From: Gomphosphaeria aponina SAG 52.96 = DSM 107014
GTDB taxonomy: Bacteria; Cyanobacteriota; Cyanobacteriia; Cyanobacteriales; Gomphosphaeriaceae
Direction: 5' to 3'
Length of the DNA stretch: 47,632 bases
Assembly (NCBI GenBank): GCA_016903655.1
Contig: JADQBC010000008.1
Span: forward strand, 1 to 47,632
The notes under the pieces are model-generated. The model was not told the origin of the DNA and ran no database searches. It was given only the letters and a program-made list of their open reading frames with translations. Shown in pieces: positions 41,226 through 47,632 of the stretch; positions within the stretch are counted from its first letter, which is position 1; each line of letters starts with the position of its first letter. A program made the translations under genes and the position numbers.

Positions 41226-42563
41226 ATGACTAATTCCCGTCAACTAGCTTTGATGGCGCTTCGAGAGATCTATCTTCGGGGAGCTTATACTGATATTGCC
41301 CTCGACCGAGTATTGCGGAAAGCTGATATTAGTAGTGCAGAGCGCAATTTGGGGTGTGAGTTAGTTTATGGAATAGTGCGGAGAAGGCGATCGCTCGATA
41401 GTTTAATTGACCAACTCGGGAAAAAAAAAGCTCAACAACAACCCCCAGACTTACGCATTATTCTCCATATCGGTTTATACCAATTACGCTATCTCAATCA
41501 AATCCCCGTTTCTGCTGCTGTGAATACCAGCGTCGAACTAGCAAAAACTAATGGCTTAAAAACACTGTCTGGAGTAGTAAATGGTTTATTACGTCAATAT
41601 GGACGTTTATCAGCAGTGAGTGACCCTTTAAAATTACCAACAGACAGTATAACAAATTTAGGTATTTTACACAGTTTTCCTGACTGGATTGTCGCCACTT
41701 TCCTCCAACAACTAGAAAGGGAAGCAACTAACCAGTTATTAACTTGGTTTAACCAAACCCCAACCCTTGATTTACGGGTAAATCTTCTTAGAAGTTCTCT
41801 CGATCAGGTAGAATCAGCATTAAATCAACAGGGTATAAATGTGGAGCGTGTACCTCATTTACCCCAAGCATTGCGTTTGAGGGGTGGGACTGGTTCAATG
41901 CAAAATTTACCTGGTTTTCAAGCGGGTTGGTGGACAGTGCAAGATAGTAGCGCCCAGTTAGTTACCCATCTGCTAGATCCCCAACCTGGTGAAGTAGTGA
42001 TTGATGCTTGTGCAGCACCTGGGGGAAAAACTACCCATATAGCAGAATTAATGGGGGATCAAGGGAAAATTTGGGCAGGCGATCGTTCTGTTCAACGTCT
42101 GCAAAAAGTTCAGGAAAATGCTCAGAGATTACAATTGAAATCTATTGCCCTGTGTCCTGGAGACACGCGCAATTTATCTCAGTTTACCCAAACAGGCGAT
42201 CGGGTATTACTTGATGCGCCCTGTTCTGGACTCGGTACACTGCACAAACGCCCTGATATTCGCTGGAATCAAAAACCAGAAAAGCTCAAGGAACTTTCAG
42301 ATTTACAAAAAGAATTATTAACTCAGACAGCAACCTGGGTTAAACCAGGAGGTACATTAGTTTATGCCACCTGTACCCTAAACCCCTTAGAAAATGAAGA
42401 GGTTATTCAATCTTTTTTAGCTGCTCATCCTCATTGGCAAATAATGCCACCAGTACCTAATTCCCCTGCTGCTGCTTTTGCGACATCATCAGGCTCGATT
42501 AAAATCTTTCCCCACCAGCATCAAATGGATGGATTCTTTATGGTGAAATTAAAAGAATTATAG
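41226..42563 (+). CDS. rsmB: 16S rRNA (cytosine(967)-C5)-methyltransferase
   Basis: The 445-residue protein joins an N-terminal NusB-like RNA-binding domain (RQLALMALREIYLRGAYTD, VNGLLRQYG) to a SAM-dependent RNA methyltransferase core. SAM motif I is VVIDACAAPGGKTTHIAEL. The two catalytic cysteines are in LLDAPCSGLGTLHKRPDIRW and YATCTLNPLENE. It methylates C967 of 16S rRNA in free small-subunit rRNA. Start ATG 41226. Confidence 0.95.
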   Translation: MTNSRQLALMALREIYLRGAYTDIALDRVLRKADISSAERNLGCELVYGIVRRRRSLDSLIDQLGKKKAQQQPPDLRIILHIGLYQLRYLNQIPVSAAVNTSVELAKTNGLKTLSGVVNGLLRQYGRLSAVSDPLKLPTDSITNLGILHSFPDWIVATFLQQLEREATNQLLTWFNQTPTLDLRVNLLRSSLDQVESALNQQGINVERVPHLPQALRLRGGTGSMQNLPGFQAGWWTVQDSSAQLVTHLLDPQPGEVVIDACAAPGGKTTHIAELMGDQGKIWAGDRSVQRLQKVQENAQRLQLKSIALCPGDTRNLSQFTQTGDRVLLDAPCSGLGTLHKRPDIRWNQKPEKLKELSDLQKELLTQTATWVKPGGTLVYATCTLNPLENEEVIQSFLAAHPHWQIMPPVPNSPAAAFATSSGSIKIFPHQHQMDGFFMVKLKEL

Positions 42564-42619
42564 CATAACTCAGAACTAAAGGGAATTTTGCTCTAGTTGG
42601 CTGTTTTTATCAAAGGTGA

Positions 42620-43828
42620 CTAGGATAAAAAATTTAGAAAATTCTGAATCACGAAAGCATTGGCAAGATCGATAAAAAAAGCTCCTACTAAAGGAACAAT
42701 AATAAAGGCTTGGGGTGAAGCTCCAAAATGTTCGGTTACCGCTGTCATGTTGGCGATCGCCGTGGGAGTCGCACCCAATGCCAGTCCCGCATAGCCCGAC
42801 GAGATCACTGCCGCATCATAGCTTTTTCCCATAGCAGGAAATACGACAAAAATAGTATAAAGCGTAATGATTAATAACTGCACGAACAACAAGAGGGCGA
42901 TCGACCCTGCCAAGTCCACCAATGAAGACAACTGCAAACTCATTAAAGACATGGCTAAAAACAAACCGAGACTAACATCAGAGATTAAAGCCAGAGAAGG
43001 AGTATCAGAAGGCCATGGAAAGCGTTTGAACAGGAAAGGTACCGTATTAGTCAGAATAATTCCTGCCAATAAACAGGTGACAAAAACGGGCAATTTTAAA
43101 CCGAACTGATCGGCGATCGCATTTAGTTCCAATCCGAAACCAATGGTAATACCAAGCACAAAGAGGGAATTAAGCATGGTGTTGTAGTCAATCTGGACAT
43201 TTTTCTGACTGTCCTTGATCCCAATAGTGAGGTCTTGATCCTGGTTATGAGCTGTGAGGCGGTTTTTCTTAATCAAAAATTTGGCGATCGGTCCGCCGAC
43301 TATGCCCCCAAAAACCAAACCAAAGGTGGCACTTGCAATACCAATTTCCGAAGCATTGCTAATCCCATGGGTATCCTTAAAAAGAGGAGCCCAGGCGATC
43401 ACCGTTCCATGTCCTCCACTCAGAGATACAGATCCTGCGAGCAAACCGATGGGCAAATCCAACCCCGTCAGTGCAGCGATCGCTACCCCCGTAAGATTTT
43501 GCACCAACAGATAGCTTACCGCCGTCACCAACAAAATTAATAGCGGTTTTCCCCCTTGCACCAGAGTTTTCAGTTTGGAAGAAAGCCCAACGGTGGTAAA
43601 AAAAATAATCAATAAAGAATCGCGGATGTCGAGGGCAAATTCTATCTGATACTTAAAAACCCCATAATAAAAACCAAACAATAAGGATGCTAGCACACCT
43701 CCTGAAACCGCATCAGGGATGTTGAAATCCTCAAGAAACTTAATCTTTTTGGTTAAATACTTCCCCAGATACAGAACTAAAATCGCCACAATAATAGTTT
43801 GCCTAGTATTTAGTTGAACTTCATTCAT
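42620..43828 (-). CDS. gltS: Sodium/glutamate symporter
   Basis: The 402-residue protein has about ten or eleven membrane segments and the family hallmarks: VSGGVLASLLFGF near the first half, GLSGGHGT-like LSGGHGTVIAWAPLF in the re-entrant loop, and the repeated half (SSGYAGLALGATPTAIANM). GltS imports glutamate with Na+. Start ATG 43828; the first residues are soluble (MNEVQLNTRQT). The long spacer upstream (43829-44452) would hold its promoter and that of the branching enzyme. Confidence 0.93.
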   Translation of the reverse strand: MNEVQLNTRQTIIVAILVLYLGKYLTKKIKFLEDFNIPDAVSGGVLASLLFGFYYGVFKYQIEFALDIRDSLLIIFFTTVGLSSKLKTLVQGGKPLLILLVTAVSYLLVQNLTGVAIAALTGLDLPIGLLAGSVSLSGGHGTVIAWAPLFKDTHGISNASEIGIASATFGLVFGGIVGGPIAKFLIKKNRLTAHNQDQDLTIGIKDSQKNVQIDYNTMLNSLFVLGITIGFGLELNAIADQFGLKLPVFVTCLLAGIILTNTVPFLFKRFPWPSDTPSLALISDVSLGLFLAMSLMSLQLSSLVDLAGSIALLLFVQLLIITLYTIFVVFPAMGKSYDAAVISSGYAGLALGATPTAIANMTAVTEHFGASPQAFIIVPLVGAFFIDLANAFVIQNFLNFLS

Positions 43829-43998
43829 AATCTAAAGTCTTTACCTCTGAGCATTGCAATTAAGTCTTTAATTATAGTTAAATTCGGTTCAACCTGCTCG
43901 GCGTTGCCATTCAAAGAGAAATAACCCATTCTCTCCAGAAGACTTTTTGCAAAAGTCTATTAGTAGGGAGAAGCGGAGTTGCGGAGTAGGGAGAGTTT

Positions 43999-44051
43999 TA
44001 CATGAAATAAATATAAAAATTGATTTTGGTGTTAGTTTCGCAAAAGGTCTA
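43999..44051. repeat. Dispersed 53-base repeat, copy 2
   Basis: Nearly identical to 32318-32370 (TACATGAAATAAATATAAAA to TTTCGCAAAAGGTCTA). Flanked by a degenerate GGAGTAGGGAG run at 43967-43995. The rest of the spacer 43829-44452 has no gene I can support. Confidence 0.75.
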
Positions 44052-44208
44052 ATAAATCTAGCTTTGATTTTATGTTAAATTTAACTTATCAAGAATATCA
44101 GGTTACTGAAGGTTTTTTGGGCTACGAAAACTATTAATCATAACATATTTTATTGAGCACTCTAATCATCAGGAATAGTCGATTGAGCTTCAAGTTTCCA
44201 TTTAATTA

Positions 44209-44231
44209 GTGTCTCCCATTAAGGGAGACAC
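44209..44231. other. Perfect hairpin in gltS-branching enzyme spacer
   Basis: GTGTCTCCC (44209-44217), loop ATTAA, GGGAGACAC (44223-44231). There is no T run after it. It could be an RNA processing or protein-binding site upstream of the branching-enzyme gene. Confidence 0.45.
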
Positions 44232-44452
44232 CAGCAATTATAACCCCCAGTCGGTTAATTAGGTAATAAATTACTAATTTGATACTTGCCTGAAAATCAA
44301 AGCACTAGACAAAAGAAGTGCAATTGCTTATAAGGGATAGAAAAAAATGATTAACATAAAATCCATGATAAAATCTTTTCTACAGCATAAAATTTTCTCG
44401 ATTAGCCCCAGGGGGGTTATTCAAGAAAAACAAGAATTGGGAAACTATTATT

Positions 44453-46042
44453 ATGGCTCTTGGCTACGTTGCCCTTGTGCTTCATGCACACTTACCTTTT
44501 GTAAGGCATCCAGAAAGTGATTATGTTCTAGAAGAAGAGTGGCTTTTTGAAGCAATCACAGAAACTTACATCCCTCTGCTCCACGTTTTTGAAGGGTTAA
44601 AACGGGATGGAGTTGATTTCAAAATGACTATGAGTATGACACCGCCCCTGGTGTCTATGTTGCGCGATCCACTTTTACAAGAGCGCTACGACCAACACTT
44701 AGCACTGTTAGAAGAACTAATAGAAAAGGAAATTGACCATAACGAGCATAACGGACATCTCCGTTATCTGGCAGCATATTACGAAAAAGAGTTCAAAAAT
44801 ATTCGATCAACCTGGGAACGTTATGATCGGGATTTGGTAGCTGCTTTTAAACAATTTCTAGATAGCAATAATCTGGAAATCATCACCTGCGGCGCAACTC
44901 ACGGGTATTTACCTCTGATGAAAATGTACCCCCAAGCGGTTTGGGCGCAAATAAAAGTTGCTTGCGAACATTATGAAGAACACTTTGGTCGTCCTCCCAA
45001 AGGCATTTGGCTCCCAGAATGTGCTTATTATGAAGGCTTAGAGCGGATGCTCGCAGATGCTCGGCTGCGCTATTTCCTCACCGATGGACATGGTATTCTC
45101 TATGCTCGTCCTCGCCCCCGCTTCGGTAGCTATGCGCCTATTTTTACAGAAACAGGGGTTGCTGCTTTTGGGCGCGATCACGAATCTTCCCAGCAAGTGT
45201 GGTCTTCTGAGGTGGGATATCCAGGGGCTCCTGAATATCGGGAATTTTATAAGGATTTGGGTTGGGAAGCTGACTATGAGTATATTAAGCCTTATATTAT
45301 GCCCAATGGTCAGCGGAAAAATATTGGCATCAAATATCATAAGATTACCAGTCGCAATGCTGGCTTATCCGATAAGGCACTGTATGACCCTTACTGGGCT
45401 AAGGAAAAAGCGGCGGAACACGCTGGCAACTTCATGTATAATCGCTGTCAGCAAATTGAACATCTAGCGGGAATTATGCAGCGTCCACCGATGGTTGTTT
45501 CTCCCTATGACGCTGAGTTGTTTGGTCACTGGTGGTATGAGGGCCCTTGGTTTATTGATTACTTTTTCCGTAAGTCTTGGTATGACCAAACTACATATGA
45601 GATGACTCACTTAGCAGATTATTTGCAAGGTCATCCCAATCAACAAGTTTGTCGTCCATCGCAATCCAGTTGGGGTTATAAAGGATTCCATGAATATTGG
45701 TTAAATGAAACCAATGCTTGGATTTATCCTCATCTGCATAAAGCGGCAGAAAGAATGATTGAATTAGGATTAGGAGAACCTGGGGATGATTTGGAGTGGA
45801 AAGCTTTAAATCAAGCAGCGCGGGAGTTGCTTTTGGCGCAGTCTTCTGATTGGGCATTTATTATGCGTACAGGGACAATGGTTCCCTATGCAGTGCGACG
45901 TACAAGGTCTCATTTGTTGCGCTTTAATAAGCTTTATGAGGATATTAAAATTGGGAAGATAGATTCAGGTTGGTTGGAAAAAGTAGAAAAGATTGATAAT
46001 ATTTTCCCCAACATTAATTATCGGGTTTATCGACCTTTATAA
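44453..46042 (+). CDS. GH57-type 1,4-alpha-glucan branching enzyme
   Basis: The 529-residue protein has the GH57 fold: GYVALVLHAHLPFVRHPESD at the start, the nucleophile Glu in WLPECAYYEGLE, and the catalytic Asp in VVSPYDAELFGHWWYEGP. Its C-terminal helical domain (DUF1957, LLLAQSSDWAFIMRTGTM) is characteristic of GH57 branching enzymes rather than amylases. It would form alpha-1,6 branches in glycogen. The start follows a stretch with no clear Shine-Dalgarno (GGGAAACTATTATT). No other glycogen gene is adjacent. Confidence 0.92.
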   Translation: MALGYVALVLHAHLPFVRHPESDYVLEEEWLFEAITETYIPLLHVFEGLKRDGVDFKMTMSMTPPLVSMLRDPLLQERYDQHLALLEELIEKEIDHNEHNGHLRYLAAYYEKEFKNIRSTWERYDRDLVAAFKQFLDSNNLEIITCGATHGYLPLMKMYPQAVWAQIKVACEHYEEHFGRPPKGIWLPECAYYEGLERMLADARLRYFLTDGHGILYARPRPRFGSYAPIFTETGVAAFGRDHESSQQVWSSEVGYPGAPEYREFYKDLGWEADYEYIKPYIMPNGQRKNIGIKYHKITSRNAGLSDKALYDPYWAKEKAAEHAGNFMYNRCQQIEHLAGIMQRPPMVVSPYDAELFGHWWYEGPWFIDYFFRKSWYDQTTYEMTHLADYLQGHPNQQVCRPSQSSWGYKGFHEYWLNETNAWIYPHLHKAAERMIELGLGEPGDDLEWKALNQAARELLLAQSSDWAFIMRTGTMVPYAVRRTRSHLLRFNKLYEDIKIGKIDSGWLEKVEKIDNIFPNINYRVYRPL

Positions 46043-46059
46043 TTCCTGGCGTTGTGGTA

Positions 46060-46082
46060 GGGGTATGGCATTGCCATGCCCC
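46060..46082. repeat. GGGGCATGGCA-type palindromic hairpin, copy 1
   Basis: GGGGTATGGCA, one base, then TGCCATGCCCC. A related hairpin with longer arms is at 47575-47607. It lies just downstream of the branching enzyme, where it may stop transcription. Confidence 0.7.
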
Positions 46083-46167
46083 ATAAGTCAGGTTTTGAGT
46101 CTTAAAAATATCAGGCATTCCTAGAATTAAAAGCAATTATCACATTAAAAATCATACAAAAAAGACT

Positions 46168-47265
46168 ATGCAATCTCTAGATTTAGATCAAGAAATTGAT
46201 CAAAAAATTGGCGAAGTGCGCACAGATTCACTTGATATCAGCTTTGGAGAAATAATCAGTCTTTATACTACCGAAGAATTAATTATTGAACCTGAATATC
46301 AAAGATTATTTAGATGGTCAAATCAACAAAAGTCTAGATTAATTGAATCTATTTTGCTTGAGCTACCTATTCCACAAATATTTACCATTGAAAATATAGA
46401 TGGTGTCTTAGAATTAATTGATGGTCTGCAAAGAATTAGTTCTATAATTCAATTTATTAATGCAAGTATTCTTGAGTTAGAACCACTGAAACTTGAAGGC
46501 TGCGATCAGATCTTAGCATTAAATGATAAAACCTATAAAGATTTATCAGTCAGATTACAATTAAGAATTAAGCGTTCTTCTGTAAGAACTGTTATTATTA
46601 AAAGGCAAAGTAAGCCATTTCTTCGTTATGAAATGTTTAAAAGATTGAATACTGGGGGTTCACTTCTTTCTCCACAAGAAATTCGTAATTGTTCAGCGCG
46701 AATGGTGGGTGAGGCAGGAATAAAATTTTACAACTTTTTGCAAGAAATGACTAATTACTCTGCATTTTCAAAATGTATTGAAACTCTTTCTGAATCAGAG
46801 AAAAACCAAAGAGGAGATGAGGAACTTGTACTCAGATTTTTTGCAGCTAAAAATGAACGCGATCTCTTTCGTAGAAGCGTAAGAGACTGGCTTGATAATT
46901 ATATGGAAAATATTTTATTAAATAAAATCAATTTTGACTATGAAAAAGAAGAAAAAGACTTTAAAAATTTATTTGACTATCTAGCTCTTGTTTTGGGAAA
47001 TAGTGCTTTTGTCAGACATAGAAATGAATCTGCAATTGGTGCCCTTGCTCCTGCTTATTATGAAGCGGTTACAATTGGAACTTTTAATGTGTTAGATAAA
47101 GTTCAAAATCTTGATAATAACTTAGTTAAATCAACGATAATTAAAACAATTCAATCGGATAGCTTTAAGGATAATATTGGTTCTGGTGCGAATACTAAAG
47201 CTAAGTTAACTAATAGGATAAAAGAGGTTGAAGAAAGTCTAATTAAACTGGTGAATGGTCAATGA
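46168..47265 (+). CDS. DUF262-domain protein
   Basis: The 365-residue protein has the DUF262 pattern: EPEYQRLFRWSNQQKSRLIE (the YQRxxxW motif) and LELIDGLQRISSI (the DGxQR nucleotide/nuclease motif). It belongs to the same superfamily as GmrS-type ParB-fold nucleases. Many DUF262 genes are paired with a HEPN-fold partner, and here the gene overlaps such a partner by four bases (ATGA at 47262). Such pairs are regarded as defence-like or toxin systems; direct function not shown. Confidence 0.85.
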   Translation: MQSLDLDQEIDQKIGEVRTDSLDISFGEIISLYTTEELIIEPEYQRLFRWSNQQKSRLIESILLELPIPQIFTIENIDGVLELIDGLQRISSIIQFINASILELEPLKLEGCDQILALNDKTYKDLSVRLQLRIKRSSVRTVIIKRQSKPFLRYEMFKRLNTGGSLLSPQEIRNCSARMVGEAGIKFYNFLQEMTNYSAFSKCIETLSESEKNQRGDEELVLRFFAAKNERDLFRRSVRDWLDNYMENILLNKINFDYEKEEKDFKNLFDYLALVLGNSAFVRHRNESAIGALAPAYYEAVTIGTFNVLDKVQNLDNNLVKSTIIKTIQSDSFKDNIGSGANTKAKLTNRIKEVEESLIKLVNGQ

Positions 47266-47465
47266 GTTCTTGGTTTGAAAAAATTGAACAAGAACTCGAC
47301 TGGAGAGAAAGGGAATTGACTTCAATGAAGATTCTTGTTATTACCACAAAAAACAACTCAACTAAACAAGCATTGAGGTCACTTATTGTTATGCTTTATG
47401 CACATTATGAGGGCTTTTGTAAATTTGCCTGGGATTTATATCTGAATGGTATAGCAGCGAGATAG
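47262..47465 (+). pseudogene. Truncated HEPN (MAE_28990-like) partner gene
   Basis: A 67-residue frame MSSWFEKIEQELDWRERELT, then TKQALRSLIVMLYAHYEGFC, matches the start of MAE_28990/MAE_18760-type HEPN nucleases, normally about 200 residues. It stops after NGIAAR at 47463. The sequence beyond does not continue the family and the C-terminal RX4-6H catalytic motif is missing. The gene is thus a 5' fragment in translational overlap with the intact DUF262 gene. Family call is from motif recall. Confidence 0.75.
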
Positions 47466-47574
47466 ATAGTTAGAACACATATTTCAACCAGACTGATTCT
47501 TTCGGTTTTATGTCCTCGTTTTCAATCATTCTGCTATAGATAATAAAGAATCCTTTAAAACATTCTCAATTATT

Positions 47575-47607
47575 ATGTAGGGGCACGGCATTGCCGTGCC
47601 CCTACAT
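47575..47607. repeat. GGGGCACGGCA-type palindromic hairpin, copy 2
   Basis: ATGTAGGGGCACGGCA (47575-47590), one base, TGCCGTGCCCCTACAT (47592-47607): a perfect 16-base inverted repeat. Related to 46060-46082. Lies 110 bases after the end of the truncated HEPN fragment. Confidence 0.85.
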
Positions 47608-47632
47608 ATTGGTTGGAGATCTTAAAGCTTTG

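Noticed and set aside
44348..44452. Upstream ATG frame before the branching enzyme
   Set aside because: It is out of frame with the enzyme, has no ribosome site and no recognisable sequence.

Overview
The window is chromosomal DNA from a filamentous-type cyanobacterium. It carries psaK, psb29/thf1, an oxygen-dependent hemF, the fbp-zwf-opcA gene order and a cyanobacterial ispH. Coding sequence is AT-rich with many GCGATCGC-like sites. Spacers are full of hairpins, short palindromes and heptamer tandem repeats, as in large, repeat-rich cyanobacterial genomes. I cannot name the genus from sequence alone.

Layout. 1-1300 is a decayed toxin-antitoxin patch: a broken and an intact copy of a YgiT-type zinc-finger gene, then a toxin and antitoxin fused into one frame by an internal deletion. 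1305-10608 is mostly housekeeping: ispH, a decayed sugar-phosphate isomerase, an ARMT1/DUF89-type phosphatase, trpS, uvrA, a TPR protein and psb29. 11098-23977 is the most interesting part: ten same-strand genes, closely packed, ending at a strong terminator at 23996. 24061-31813 holds hemF, a TnpB-like remnant, an SRPBCC protein, and then fbp-zwf-opcA embedded in heptamer repeats. 31918-38091 has an orphan ribbon-helix-helix gene and a 1749-residue RTX/FG-GAP adhesin-like gene bracketed by inverted repeats. 38744-47632 contains psaK, tRNA-Ser(GCU), a serine beta-lactamase-like hydrolase, two tandem copies of a tiny gene each with its own promoter and terminator, rsmB, gltS, a GH57 glucan branching enzyme, and a DUF262 gene followed by a truncated HEPN gene.

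The 11-24 kb cluster. In order it encodes a membrane-anchored coiled-coil protein, a small CX3CX2C radical-SAM activase with no glycyl-radical enzyme beside it, three paralogous P-loop GTPases, a large protein with a GAP1-N-like N-terminus, one membrane segment and a peptidoglycan-binding domain, a polytopic protein sharing a helical domain with it, a membrane protein with an FHA-like tail, a von Willebrand factor A lipoprotein, a proline-rich small protein, and a Ycf46-like AAA+ ATPase with pentapeptide repeats. I infer one membrane-spanning, nucleotide-gated assembly linking cytoplasmic GTPases to the envelope. Its architecture recalls the GTPase-centred conflict or signalling systems defined by comparative genomics (double-GTPase and GAP1 families). 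The radical-SAM, peptidoglycan-binding, vWA-lipoprotein and Ycf46-like parts together make a combination I do not recognise as characterised.

Repeats shape the window. A GGGGCGGGTTT inverted-repeat element occurs about eight times. A compound heptamer block lies in opposite orientations on either side of fbp-zwf. At least three hairpins with CGTAGTAAT arms surround the toxin-antitoxin patch.
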